Source: Pelagibius sp. Alg239-R121
Lineage (GTDB): Bacteria > Pseudomonadota > Alphaproteobacteria > Kiloniellales > Kiloniellaceae
Reading direction: 5' to 3'
NCBI RefSeq assembly: GCF_947331435.1
Contig: NZ_CAMZOF010000010.1
Span: forward strand, 124,001-188,000
Length of the DNA: 64,000 nt
Shown here: positions 27,601 to 36,381 of the stretch, piece by piece
Position numbering within the stretch: the stretch's first letter is position 1
How the letters are laid out: each line of letters begins with the position of its first letter
Position numbers and translations under genes: made by a program
Notes under the pieces: model-generated
Told to the model about the DNA's origin: nothing
Database searches by the model: none
The model's input: only the letters and a program-made list of their open reading frames with translations

Positions 27601-30600
27601 GATATCGACGGATCTGAAGACTTTTCGTCGCTCTCCGTCACATTCGGCGACCTCCCGCCTGGTACGAGGGTCAATACCGGCAATCTGGACGCCAATGGCG
27701 TATGGACACCGAGCGATCTGGCGAACGGCGAAAGTGAAGTCGCAGCCCTCCGGCTGATCGTGCCGAGGTTCTACTCGGGCGTTATCACCGGCCAGCTGGA
27801 CGCGTCCACCGACGAAGGTGCCAGCGACTCGCGCGACTTCACGGTCATCGTCAATCCGCGCGCGCAACCGCGTATCCGACTTACGGCGATTGAAACCGAC
27901 GAACGCCTCTCGAACAGCCATCACGTCGTCAATGAAGACACCGACTTTGTGCTGCGCATTCGTGCAAACACGCCCGACCGCGACGGATCCGAGGGCCTCA
28001 CTCAAATCGTCCTGGACAATGTCCCTCCGGGTTGGCTCGACTATGACGATTCAAGCGGCAGCGCGCCCTTTCCCGTTACCTTCGAACCCGGCGCGAGTGA
28101 TTTCGAATCCGCCCTCTACGACCCCGCCAGCGGTCAGCTCGTCATACTGCTGGACGGCAGCCAGACCGTCTGGAACGGCAATCTGCGCGCGACACTCAAC
28201 CCGGATGACGGGCGCGACGTCAGCGAGATTATGGGAGGCGATATCCGCGCCACCGTGACGGCCCAGGACGATGCCCCCGGCACTATCACGGGCACGGCAA
28301 CCGGTACGCGGGCACGAAGCATCGACATCGACGTCGAAGAGATTGCCGACCCAGGTCAGATAACCCCGTTCCCAGGAATCACCGAGGCTGAAGTCGATGC
28401 CGCGGGCGGTATTCTGGATCTGAACATCATTGCCAGCGACACGGACGTCGATGGCTCCGAGACGGTGACGACGGTGATCATCAGTGGCGTTCCGGAAGGC
28501 GTCATCGTGCAGCTCCCGGACGGCACAACGCCCCTCTTGCAGGGAATCGACCGGGGACCGCCCCTCACCACAGCCTGGGTTTTGGAAAACGGCGACTGGG
28601 AAACCGCCCAGCTGCGCGGGATCAACGAACATTTCAGCGGCACCCTGGCGTTGACGGTCTCGACCATCACCGAAGATAGCAACGGTGATACGCTGCGCAC
28701 CGATCTGCCCTTCCCCGTCGAGATCACACCGTCGGTTGACATCGCCCGGTCGGGTGCTTCGGCAGACGGGTGCGAAGACGAGCTGATTCCGGTCTCGATC
28801 AACGCAGGATTGATCGATCTGGACGGTTCCGAAGAACTGCTGAGCGCAACGCTCACCGGAGTTCCCTCGAACGTTGAAGTCTGGATCGGCGGCGTACAGC
28901 AAGCGACCTCACCTGACGGCAGCTATGAAATCGCGGCCGGTCAAACCGGCGCTGTACAGGTACGGCCGCCGCTGGATAGCAACGAAAACTTCCAACTCGG
29001 TCTTACCGTCGTTCATCGGGAAACAGCGACGGGTGAAACCAGCACCAACAGCACCAATTTCACCGTTGCGGTTCAAGGCGTTGCCGACGGCGCGCAAGCC
29101 AACGCCGCCGCCGTCTACGAGGGTACCTGGGATGGCTTCCCCCTCGATGACACAACAGGCAGTATCGGACTGTCCGGCGATACCTTCGAGACCACCGGCG
29201 ACGGTTCCGAAGCCCTGTTCTTCGTGCTGTCCGGTCTGCCGAGCGGTCCGGTGGATCCAGGCTGGGGGACGACCTTCAACAGCGGCTTCAACAATGGCGA
29301 CGGAACCTGGACCTTTACGCCCGATCAGCTCGCCGCATTGCAGATCCTGCCTCCAAACGGCTTCACAGGTGATTTGGCATTCGAACTGACGGCCTTCGTT
29401 TTCGAGAACGACGCCGATTTCGCGAACCCTGATCCCGCCAGCAACAAGGGGCTCGCTATCGACACCACACCCTTCGTCGTTACGATCAACGAGGGAACGC
29501 CCGGTGGCGGGGGTGGCGGTGGCGGCGGAGGTGGTACAGCATTGGAGCCTCCTTGCATCGGGATCTCCCTGGACAACAGTCCGGGCGCGAATTTGGAAGA
29601 TCAGGACATCCCCATCGTCTTATCGGTTCTGGATCCGGGTGCCGATAATATAGGACTGGACAACCCGGCGCTGAACCTGGTGATCAGCGATCTCGATCCG
29701 GGCGCGACAATCTCGTCCAATGTTCCGGGCGCGGTGGTTTTCAATCCGATCAGCGGCAGTTGGACCGTGAACCTAGCGGCACTCGCAGGTGGACAGCTGT
29801 TCTACACGCCCTCGGCAGACCTCGCAGGCGATGTGGATTTTACGGTTACTTCGATCCTGAACCAGAGCAACGGCACCTTCGATACCAAAGCAAGCCCACC
29901 GCAGGTCGTTTCCGTGACACCGGTTGCCGATGCGCCTTCCCTCTCGGTTCCAGATGTAAGCGGATTCGAAGACGTCGCCGCGCAACTGAATATCTCGGCC
30001 GCCGTGACCGATCTGGACGGCTCGGAAAGCCTGGATCCCTTGCTGATAAAGGTCGATCCCGCGCAGGGTCAAGTGGTGGACGCAGCAGGCAACCCTTACC
30101 CCACCGATCCGTCGGGGGCAGCGATTGTCCCGGTCGGCGCCGCTGTCTTCATTCAACCGGCTGCGCAGCGTCACGGACCGGTGGATGTCGAGATCACGGC
30201 AACCTCGCGGGATTCAAACGGCGATACCGCCCAGACCACGACCACCGCGACTGTCAACTTTGCAGCGGTTGCAGATGCACCGTTGCTCGAAGTCATCTCG
30301 ACGGACAGCTTCGACAGCCTGCCGGTGGCCACAGGTACTGAAGATGTCGGTGCCGTGCTGAGCGACAGCATTGATTTCACGGCGGTCGATACGGATGGTT
30401 CCGAAATCATGTCGGTCACCATCTCCAAGGTGCCTGACTTCGTCATCCTCTCTGCCGGAATCAACAACGGTGACGGCAGCTACACCCTGACACCGGCTGA
30501 GTACGCGGCTCTCGTTCTCTCGCTCGACACCGAGCATGCCCACGCCGATGCCGGTGAAATCCCGCCTCTGACCGTGACAGCGAGCGTGCTCGAACTTAGC

Positions 30601-31821
30601 AACGGCGATGTCGCCGACGTCAGTCTGGATTTCTATCTGGCCATTGAGGCCGTAGCGGATGCGCCGCTACTCACGACCCAGAACGCGCAGGGTAATGAAG
30701 ACACCTTCATTCCTCTGGATGCTCAGATTGAGCTCATTGATCAGGACGGCTCGGAGCTCGCTTTCATCGAGGTTTCGGATATCCCGGCTGGTGCGATCCT
30801 CAGGTTTGGGGGAACTGAGTTCTCCGGTGCAAGCAGTTATCTGGTGCCGGCCGCCGATCTGGCGGACCTTGCGATCCGTCCCTCGGCTGACAGCGATCAG
30901 GACTTCGCTTTAACGGTCACAGCCGTGGCGGAGGAACAAAGCAACGGCGATATTGCTTCGACGCCAGGCAGCATTAACGTTTCAGTCAATGCTGTCGCGG
31001 ATACACCTGCTCTGTCTCTTCAGGATGCTGCGGGAAATGAAAATAGCTTCATTGACCTCGCTGTTCAGATCGATCTCGCCGATCAGGATGGGTCCGAGAC
31101 TGCCTTCGTGGACATTTCCGGCCTCCCTGACGGAGCGGTCATCAGATTTGGCGGAACAGAATTTGCCGGTGCTGCGGAGTACCGGGTTCCCGCCGCCGAT
31201 CTAGCAGATCTCGCGGTACGCCCGCCGCAGGGCAGCGATGACGGCTTCGTCCTGGCGGTGACCGCAGTTGCGGAAGAGCAAAGCAACGGCGACACGGCTT
31301 CGGTCTCCGGCAACATTGCCGTAACGGTCAACGCCGTCGACGATATCCTGACCGCGAGCGATCCAAACGGCGAAACTCTGTTCGGTGGCGCCGGAAACGA
31401 TACCCTGACCGGAGGATCCGGTAACGATCTTCTGATTGGCGGGAACGACGAAGACATCCTTCTTGGGGGCCTTGGTTCGGACAGTCTGACAGGCGGTGAC
31501 GGCCAGGATCATTTTGTGTTTGATCAGGATGCCCTGAACGACGCCACGGCACCCTCCCCCTTGCTCGACAACATTACCGACTTCGATAGCGGACAGGATG
31601 CGCTGGATCTATCGGATATCCTGAGCAGTTACGATCCGGCATCCGAAGACCTAAGCGATTTCGTCCGTGTAGACGCCTCCAACGGCACAATTGAGGTCGA
31701 TACCAGCGGCGCCGGCACTGGATTCACGGCGCTTGCCATGATCCCTGGGATCACTGCCGGAGAGACGATTCAGATCATTATCGATGATGCCAACAGCGTC
31801 GAATCGGTCACTGCACTTTAG
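24700..31821 (+). CDS. Giant repetitive RTX surface protein (type I secreted adhesin-like)
   Basis: 2373 residues from the ATG at 24700, preceded by TAGGTAAT (a TTG at 24679 is in frame). Residues 1-130 form a non-repetitive N-terminal domain; there is no Sec signal. Then come 14 beta-sandwich-like units, each with a DxDGSE-type motif. Four of them (26008-27507) are tandem copies of exactly 375 bp, and two near the end have a period of 342 bp. An 11-glycine linker lies near 29510-29542. The C-terminus has Ca2+-binding RTX nonapeptides (GGAGNDTLTGGSGNDLLIGG, about 31384-31500) and an acidic, hydrophobic-ended tail expected for type I secretion. No HlyB/HlyD/TolC genes are near. Probable role: adhesion or biofilm matrix (inference). 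Confidence 0.87.
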   Translation: MTDQVENDLTGATKDDRPGSADLALASSASDDAGTAITVPIAASGELLEIRIDGPSDILLGFDDDSVNIELVGSDLVFSFPSGGQVTLLGFANQSDLPNLVLTDGRIIPGEALAQLVEDGGAPIETVAGPPLQGSGANVYDDGLGNLIDLLNPQPPIPGVVFEFSTIAPVDELSDFDPAGGSFTIGFGSGPDGGAVFPGGFEDGNPSSGDDSVFPVEISLNINPSDNEVVTGLEISGIPAGATFFIGGSDPGNIQPPAGSYNLTPAQIAQGIFILPPPDSDADIPLSLDLSILDSDSGDTTVVSASGTLVVDAVADIPEVSASDVTSVETDGEVRIPLSLSAAVTDLDGSESISQIVLEGIPAELALSAGNLLPDGNWQLSATDLNGLELIAPPDWSGDFNVEVAATAEETPSDAELSADNNQATASTSFSVSVSSEGDVSVSAPDSFTAIETDATVTVPLTGLQAEATDADGSESLADVRIAFTGLPAGSSVNIGSLDANGIWTPSSIATAQEELSALQLTLPQDWSGDIQATLSAQSDEGDGTQGNGADSRDFSIAVSSEGDVAVSAPDSFAAVETDTSLTVPLPGLEFSVTDIDGSESLADLRIAFTGLPNGTAVNGGNLSNAGVWTPSSIAAAQQELANLELTLPQDWSGDIQATLSALTDEGDGIQGNGLDSANFSIEVSNEGDVSVSAPSSFSGAETDDAVTVALNGLSFEVSDADGSESLTDLRIAFTGLPNGSSVNVGSLSAGGIWAPTSLATAAQELAALQLTLPQDWSGNLQAVLSATSNEGDGSLGNGLSSTAFDIAISSEGDVAVSTPQDYSGVETDAAITIPLTNLEFNISDADGSESLAELRIDFSGLPAGANVNVGSLSAGGIWTPSSLVTAQQELTALELTLPQDWSGNIQATLTAVTDEGDGTQGNGLDSSNFSISVTPEGDLAIDAGNVVVRERGRPNAINLDLEARPTDIDGSEDFSSLSVTFGDLPPGTRVNTGNLDANGVWTPSDLANGESEVAALRLIVPRFYSGVITGQLDASTDEGASDSRDFTVIVNPRAQPRIRLTAIETDERLSNSHHVVNEDTDFVLRIRANTPDRDGSEGLTQIVLDNVPPGWLDYDDSSGSAPFPVTFEPGASDFESALYDPASGQLVILLDGSQTVWNGNLRATLNPDDGRDVSEIMGGDIRATVTAQDDAPGTITGTATGTRARSIDIDVEEIADPGQITPFPGITEAEVDAAGGILDLNIIASDTDVDGSETVTTVIISGVPEGVIVQLPDGTTPLLQGIDRGPPLTTAWVLENGDWETAQLRGINEHFSGTLALTVSTITEDSNGDTLRTDLPFPVEITPSVDIARSGASADGCEDELIPVSINAGLIDLDGSEELLSATLTGVPSNVEVWIGGVQQATSPDGSYEIAAGQTGAVQVRPPLDSNENFQLGLTVVHRETATGETSTNSTNFTVAVQGVADGAQANAAAVYEGTWDGFPLDDTTGSIGLSGDTFETTGDGSEALFFVLSGLPSGPVDPGWGTTFNSGFNNGDGTWTFTPDQLAALQILPPNGFTGDLAFELTAFVFENDADFANPDPASNKGLAIDTTPFVVTINEGTPGGGGGGGGGGGTALEPPCIGISLDNSPGANLEDQDIPIVLSVLDPGADNIGLDNPALNLVISDLDPGATISSNVPGAVVFNPISGSWTVNLAALAGGQLFYTPSADLAGDVDFTVTSILNQSNGTFDTKASPPQVVSVTPVADAPSLSVPDVSGFEDVAAQLNISAAVTDLDGSESLDPLLIKVDPAQGQVVDAAGNPYPTDPSGAAIVPVGAAVFIQPAAQRHGPVDVEITATSRDSNGDTAQTTTTATVNFAAVADAPLLEVISTDSFDSLPVATGTEDVGAVLSDSIDFTAVDTDGSEIMSVTISKVPDFVILSAGINNGDGSYTLTPAEYAALVLSLDTEHAHADAGEIPPLTVTASVLELSNGDVADVSLDFYLAIEAVADAPLLTTQNAQGNEDTFIPLDAQIELIDQDGSELAFIEVSDIPAGAILRFGGTEFSGASSYLVPAADLADLAIRPSADSDQDFALTVTAVAEEQSNGDIASTPGSINVSVNAVADTPALSLQDAAGNENSFIDLAVQIDLADQDGSETAFVDISGLPDGAVIRFGGTEFAGAAEYRVPAADLADLAVRPPQGSDDGFVLAVTAVAEEQSNGDTASVSGNIAVTVNAVDDILTASDPNGETLFGGAGNDTLTGGSGNDLLIGGNDEDILLGGLGSDSLTGGDGQDHFVFDQDALNDATAPSPLLDNITDFDSGQDALDLSDILSSYDPASEDLSDFVRVDASNGTIEVDTSGAGTGFTALAMIPGITAGETIQIIIDDANSVESVTAL
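26008..27507 (+). repeat. Four tandem 375-bp coding repeats in the RTX gene
   Basis: Units begin with the EGDV codon block at 26008, 26383, 26758 and 27133; the next, more diverged unit starts at 27508. Every spacing is 375 bp (125 codons). All four contain DGSESL, GLP, WSG(D/N) and DEGDG/NEGDG. Equal length with synonymous differences points to older duplication under selection for length rather than very recent copying. Confidence 0.85.
30691..31374 (+). repeat. Two tandem 342-bp coding repeats near the RTX end
   Basis: Units starting at 30691 and 31033 (114 codons apart) both carry DQDGSE, RFGGTEF, VPAADLADLA and VTAVAEEQSNGD. They differ in length from the 375-bp family, so a separate duplication produced them. 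The second unit leads straight into the RTX nonapeptides. Confidence 0.75.
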
Positions 31822-32049
31822 ACAACCCCTTCACAAATTCGTGCAATTCCCTGAATTCGCGCGGAATCTCTGGTATTTGGTGTGAAATCTGGGTCATTAT
31901 CGTGTTTAAATCGATGATCGCCCTGCTTTTGCCATATTCGGAAATTGTAATAAGCTTGAAGCGGATCGGAGTTGATGATTAGAGGTTCTGATCCAATCGG
32001 TTCGTCGCCAAGCTAAGTTTGGCTCCATTGTCGATGAAGGGGGCAGAAA

Positions 32050-32196
32050 ATGACGAGAGTTTCGAGTCTCAACAGAGACATCCCGATTAAGACCTGGATC
32101 GCGTTGTGGTCCTGTTTCGGCCTAACAGTCGGTTCTGCAGTGGCCATGGCATCCGCCGTGTCCTGCGTTCTTTCCGCCATGAATATGGCTGCCTGA
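32050..32196 (+). CDS. Small one-helix membrane protein, 48 residues
   Basis: ATG at 32050 with a strong Shine-Dalgarno (GAAGGGGGCAG, about seven bases away), stop at 32196. A polar, basic start (MTRVSSLNRDIPIKTW) is followed by one hydrophobic helix (about 17-46) rich in Ala, Ser, Val and two Cys (C22, C39). Orientation rule predicts N-in. It lies between the RTX gene and the mla operon, same strand, with 228 and 352 bp gaps, so it may have its own promoter. No known family recognised. The good ribosome site and clean helix support a real gene. Confidence 0.5.
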   Translation: MTRVSSLNRDIPIKTWIALWSCFGLTVGSAVAMASAVSCVLSAMNMAA

Positions 32197-32548
32197 CGAT
32201 TTTTGGTTTTAACCGGCAAGACTAGCACTAGCAGGTTCCGGCGTCGGGGGACGTTCGAAGCATAAATTCCCTCGAACACATTTTATAGTCGACGCAACGA
32301 GCTTTTTCAGCTGTTGCCCGCTCCATCGCATTTTTGCGCGCCTGGTTATGCATTACCTTGACGCAATCGTCAGGTTCGCATTTTTCCTGTAACCTTTCCG
32401 TCCTATAACTCGTCTAACACACGTGAAACCATCTCCGCGCGAATCTCGGCGAGAGACTGTTTGAACGTGAAGATTTGACTGATATCGGCGGCTCGGCGAA
32501 ACTCGGGGCTTCGATCCAAAATAGTAAAACATTTAGACAGGCTTATTT
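32197..32548. promoter_or_regulatory. Gene-free region upstream of the mla operon
   Basis: 352 bp without a gene. It should contain the mla promoter. A TTGACG-like hexamer at 32358 and a TATAAC-like hexamer at 32404 are too far apart (40 bp) to form one promoter. No terminator with a T-run was found for the upstream genes. Confidence 0.35.
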
Positions 32549-33706
32549 ATGGCTTTGGCCGACGTCGAAGCGCCAATGGCAGATCGTTGCAGCTTTACGA
32601 GCAGATCTGTACAGGGACAGTTGACCGTCGCCTTCGAGGGTGCCTGGACGATCCGAACGGTCGGTCAGGCGAGCCGGGATCTTCGTAAGCTCGAAGCAGA
32701 CGGCGCGAAAAAGGCAGCATTTGATCTCGAAGACATTGACGCTCTGGATACAGCCGGTGCCTGGGTCATTGTGCGAACAGCCGCCGAGCTCAAAGCGGCC
32801 GGCGTCACTGTCGACTTTCAAAAAGCCTCGGATACAACCACCACCCTGCTTCGGACAGTATCGGAAAATCATGTCGAGTGTCCGCCCGAGCCGCCAGCAG
32901 GCAATGCCTTGGTGCAGATCCTGGAGCATCTCGGCCAGGAGACCTATTCCTTTTGCAAGGCCGGCCGTGATCTTCTGAATTTCCTCGGCTATACGGTCAT
33001 TGTGCTGCTGCGGTCGATCTTTCAGCCCAGCCGGATTCGTCTTGTGGCTCTGATCAGCCAGATGGAGCAGACAGGACTGAACGCTCTGCCCATCGTCGGA
33101 TTGATTTCATTTCTCATCGGCATCGTCCTGGCCTACCAGGGAGCAGATCAGCTCGCCAGGTTCGGTGCGCAGATTTACACGGTGAACCTGGTTGCTGTCG
33201 GTGTCCTGCGAGAGATGGGTATCCTGCTCACCGCAATCATTGTCGCCGGCCGGTCGGGCAGCGCCTTCACCGCACAGATCGGTATGATGAAGGTTAACGA
33301 AGAAATCGACGCCATGGAGACCATCGGGCTCGATCCCATGGATGTTTTGGTCATGCCGCGGGTCATCGGCCTGACTCTTGTCCTACCACTGCTCACCTTC
33401 TACGCCGATGTCATGGGGCTCCTTGGCGGCGCCGTCATGGCCACTTTCTCACTCGATATCTCTCTGGCCCAGTTTACCAGCCAGTTGCTCTCTGTTGATC
33501 GCGTCAGCGACTTTGCAGCCGGACTTATCAAGGCACCGTTTTTTGCCATTATCATTTCTATTGTTGGCTGCTATGAGGGCCTTCGCGTTTCCCGCAGCGC
33601 TGAATCGGTCGGCAAACAGACGACACGGTCAGTGGTGGAAGCCATATTCCTGGTCATCGTGCTCGACGCCCTCTTTTCGGTGCTTTTCTCTGTGATCGGA
33701 ATTTGA
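32549..33706 (+). CDS. mlaE: MlaE-type phospholipid ABC permease with N-terminal STAS domain
   Basis: 385 residues. Residues 1-110 are a STAS domain (LTVAFEGAWTIRTVGQASRDL, FDLEDIDALDTAGAWVIVRTA), which in E. coli is the separate MlaB protein. Residues 120-385 are the MlaE permease (GLISFLIGIVLAYQGADQL, VAGRSGSAFTAQIGMMKVNEEIDAMETIGLDP, about five membrane segments). Inner-membrane channel part of the system that moves phospholipids between outer and inner membranes. Its stop overlaps the TTG start of mlaF. Confidence 0.9.
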   Translation: MALADVEAPMADRCSFTSRSVQGQLTVAFEGAWTIRTVGQASRDLRKLEADGAKKAAFDLEDIDALDTAGAWVIVRTAAELKAAGVTVDFQKASDTTTTLLRTVSENHVECPPEPPAGNALVQILEHLGQETYSFCKAGRDLLNFLGYTVIVLLRSIFQPSRIRLVALISQMEQTGLNALPIVGLISFLIGIVLAYQGADQLARFGAQIYTVNLVAVGVLREMGILLTAIIVAGRSGSAFTAQIGMMKVNEEIDAMETIGLDPMDVLVMPRVIGLTLVLPLLTFYADVMGLLGGAVMATFSLDISLAQFTSQLLSVDRVSDFAAGLIKAPFFAIIISIVGCYEGLRVSRSAESVGKQTTRSVVEAIFLVIVLDALFSVLFSVIGI

Positions 33707-34569
33707 CCGTGGTCCAGGACGATCAACCCATTATCAAAGTCAGCAGGCTGCGGAATAAATTCGGCCTTCAAGTCGTGCATGATCAGCTCGATTTTTCGGT
33801 CAAACGCGGCGAGGTCATGGGCATCGTCGGCGGCTCCGGCACCGGGAAGTCAGTGCTTCTGCGTACGATTATAGGATTGAACAGGCCGTCGTCGGGCCTC
33901 ATCGAGGTCTTCGGCCAGGATACCTCGAAACTTAGGGGCAACGAAGCCAGGGCCTTGCAGGCGCGTTGGGGCGTGTTGTTTCAGGATGGCGCTCTGTTTT
34001 CCTCACTGACCGTCGCTCAGAACATCGAAGCGCCGATCAAAGAACACACCAAGCTGTCCAAGGAGTTGAGGCAGGAACTGATCGACGTCAAGGTGTCGAT
34101 GGTTGGCCTTCCGCCGGATGCGGCAAATAAATTCCCCTCGGAGCTTTCGGGCGGCATGCGAAAGCGCGCCGGCTTGGCTCGGGCGCTGGCTCTGGACGCG
34201 GAAATCGTTTTCCTGGATGAGCCCACAGCCGGCCTCGACCCCATCGGGGCCGCGAAATTCGACGAGCTGATTCAGGAACTGCAGGCGACATTGGGGCTGA
34301 CGGTGGTTATGGTGACCCATGACCTGGATTCACTCCATGCAATTTGCGACCGGGTTTCGGTGTTGTTGAATAAAAAAGTTAAGGTGGGAACGATCCCGGA
34401 GTTGATCCGCGAACCTGACCCCTGGATCGATGAATATTTCAAAGGACCACGTGGTCGCGCCGCCGAAACGGCCAAAAGCCGTTCGGCCAATCGGGTGAAT
34501 GGACTGAGCCTCTCGAGAAGCGTGGCCATTGAAGCCAGCTCCCTGGGTTCAACCAAAGAAAAAATATAA
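33703..34569 (+). CDS. mlaF: MlaF-type ATP-binding protein
   Basis: 288 residues. Walker A GGSGTGKS near 44-51, signature LSGGMRKRAGLARAL near 147-161, Walker B EIVFLDEPTAGLDP and the H-loop VTHD. Start is TTG at 33703 inside the mlaE stop (ATTTGA), or GTG at 33709; no ATG fits. The last 45 residues, after the usual MlaF end, are polar and Ser/Arg-rich. It powers the MlaE/MlaD complex. Confidence 0.9.
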   Translation: MTVVQDDQPIIKVSRLRNKFGLQVVHDQLDFSVKRGEVMGIVGGSGTGKSVLLRTIIGLNRPSSGLIEVFGQDTSKLRGNEARALQARWGVLFQDGALFSSLTVAQNIEAPIKEHTKLSKELRQELIDVKVSMVGLPPDAANKFPSELSGGMRKRAGLARALALDAEIVFLDEPTAGLDPIGAAKFDELIQELQATLGLTVVMVTHDLDSLHAICDRVSVLLNKKVKVGTIPELIREPDPWIDEYFKGPRGRAAETAKSRSANRVNGLSLSRSVAIEASSLGSTKEKI

Positions 34570-34587
34570 GGTGAGGCAGATCGGATA

Positions 34588-35616
34588 ATGGAAACCCGTG
34601 CAAATTACGTCATGGTCGGCAGTTTCGTCCTGCTGCTGGTCTTCGGCCTATTGGGTTTCGTGGTCTGGTTGGCCAAGTTTCAGGTCGACACGGAGCTCAA
34701 GCGCTTTGATATCTTTTTCCGGGGTTCGGTGACAGGCCTCGCCGTGGGCAGCCCTGTCCGTTACAGCGGCGTACGGGTCGGTGAAGTCGTCTTTATCGGC
34801 CTCGATCATGACGATCCCAACCGGGTGCGGGCCTTGGTGGAAGTCGATGCCAAGACACCCGTAAAAACGGACACCTACGCGACGCTGAATTTGGCAGGCC
34901 TGACCGGGGGGCTCTACGTGCTGCTGTCCGGCGGGTCGCGCGAAGCGCCGCTTCTTGAGATGGCGGAAGACCAGAAGCGGCCAGTCATTCCCTCCCGCTC
35001 GTCGGACCTGGAAAGCGTAATCAGTTCGGCGCCCGAGTTACTCGATGGCGCAATCTTGCTGCTTAACCGAGCGAATGATGTACTCAATGACAACAACAGG
35101 GCTGACATCGCAGCCACACTCGCCAATCTGCGAGAGGTCAGTGAGGCCTTTATTGAAAATCGCGAAAAGGTCGAAAACCTGATCAACGACGCCTCCTTGA
35201 CCATGAATAATCTCAGCAACGCGACGGGGTCTTTGAAGGAAACGGCGAATTCGATCAAGGTGAATCTGGATCGACTGACCGAGAGTGCTGATCGCACCCT
35301 CCTCGCTTTCGAGTCGACGGCCGGCACGATCGACGGATCCGTTGAAGGTGTTTCGACCGACCTGCGCGTTTTGCTCAAGAGCCTGGACAGCACCGCAACA
35401 AGCCTTGATGGCGCAGCCAGCCAGATGGAGAAGCTGATCGCTGAGAACCGGGAGCCGATCAACGATTTCACCACAACCGGCCTCTACGAACTCTCCAATG
35501 TTCTGATCGAGGCGCGCGACCTGATCAGCGACCTTCAACGCATCACCACCGAGGTCCAGCGCGACCCCGCCCGCTTTATTTTCGGCGACCAACAGCAAGG
35601 CTATGACGCACAATAA
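34588..35616 (+). CDS. mlaD: MlaD-type MCE-domain lipid-binding protein
   Basis: 342 residues. One N-terminal membrane anchor (about 9-30, MVGSFVLLLVFGLLGFVVWLA), one MCE domain (about 40-115: YSGVRVGEVVFIGLD, NLAGLTGGLYVLLSGG), then a long coiled or helical periplasmic part (150-320) and no second membrane segment. MCE rings hold lipid in a central channel. Longer than E. coli MlaD (about 180 residues), the helical extension is common in alphaproteobacteria and may form a tube towards the outer membrane. Overlaps the next gene by 14 bp. Confidence 0.9.
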   Translation: METRANYVMVGSFVLLLVFGLLGFVVWLAKFQVDTELKRFDIFFRGSVTGLAVGSPVRYSGVRVGEVVFIGLDHDDPNRVRALVEVDAKTPVKTDTYATLNLAGLTGGLYVLLSGGSREAPLLEMAEDQKRPVIPSRSSDLESVISSAPELLDGAILLLNRANDVLNDNNRADIAATLANLREVSEAFIENREKVENLINDASLTMNNLSNATGSLKETANSIKVNLDRLTESADRTLLAFESTAGTIDGSVEGVSTDLRVLLKSLDSTATSLDGAASQMEKLIAENREPINDFTTTGLYELSNVLIEARDLISDLQRITTEVQRDPARFIFGDQQQGYDAQ

Positions 35617-36355
35617 GAACAAAGACGTTTCAAACGGCTCTCCGGATAGCGAACTTGCGTCTGAGGGTCCGGCCATTCCACAGCGGCGCCAAAGCCTGAA
35701 AGCCCTGGCGGCTCTTCCGATTGCCGGTTTTGCCGCGGCCTGTTCCAATATTGTGCCTGGCCAAGGGCCACCGCCAGCACTCTATAGACTCACGCCGAAA
35801 AGCACATTCCGCGAGGATCTTCCGACAGTGGAGTGGCAGCTGGTTTTGGAGCCGCCTCTCGCGAATGGAAGTCTTAACACGACGCGGATCGCACTTCAGC
35901 GCTCCCCGACTCAGATGGAGTTCTACGCCAGGTCGGGATGGGTCGATCAGGCGCCGATCATGGTGCAGACCCTCATGGTCGAATCTTTTGAGAACAGCGG
36001 AAAGATTGTCTCGGTTGCCCGGGAAACAGGTGGGCTAAGAGCCGATTTCATTATCAAGACGGAGCTGCGCGAGTTCCAGACCATCTATTACCGCAGCGGC
36101 CGACCAGAGGCACTGGTTGCCATAAACGCCAAACTCATCCAACTGCCGCAGCGGACCATCATCGCGTCACAGAATTTCAAACACGCCGCTCCTGCTGCAG
36201 CCGACCAGATTGACGACATCGTTGTGGCTTTCGACGATGCTTTGGACAAGGTGCTGCGTGGTCTGGTCGAATGGACCCTGCTGTCGGGACAGGCAGCTTT
36301 TGAGAAAAATGGCCGGCGCAGACGTCAACCGCGGCCGCGGCAGCCCAGCAGCTAA
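35603..36355 (+). CDS. ABC-transport auxiliary lipoprotein (PqiC/DUF330-like) of the mla operon
   Basis: 250 residues. A polar N-terminal stretch with an Arg-Arg pair (IPQRRQSLKALAALPIAGFAAACS) ends in a lipobox with Cys near 47: signal peptidase II type, possibly Tat-exported. The mature part has the ABC_trans_aux pattern (YRLTPKSTF, VEWQLVLEPPLANGSLNTTRIALQRS, EFQTIYY). It replaces MlaC in position; such lipoproteins are thought to sit at the outer membrane and connect with the MCE protein. Arg-rich C-terminus. Confidence 0.8.
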   Translation: MTHNKNKDVSNGSPDSELASEGPAIPQRRQSLKALAALPIAGFAAACSNIVPGQGPPPALYRLTPKSTFREDLPTVEWQLVLEPPLANGSLNTTRIALQRSPTQMEFYARSGWVDQAPIMVQTLMVESFENSGKIVSVARETGGLRADFIIKTELREFQTIYYRSGRPEALVAINAKLIQLPQRTIIASQNFKHAAPAAADQIDDIVVAFDDALDKVLRGLVEWTLLSGQAAFEKNGRRRRQPRPRQPSS

Positions 36356-36381
36356 GCAAGCTACGCCCTATCGAACGAAAA

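Noticed and set aside
29502-29545. Poly-glycine stretch as a frameshift or phase-variation tract
   Set aside because: Codons for the 11 glycines are mixed (GGT, GGC, GGG, GGA), so there is no homopolymer or simple repeat prone to slippage.
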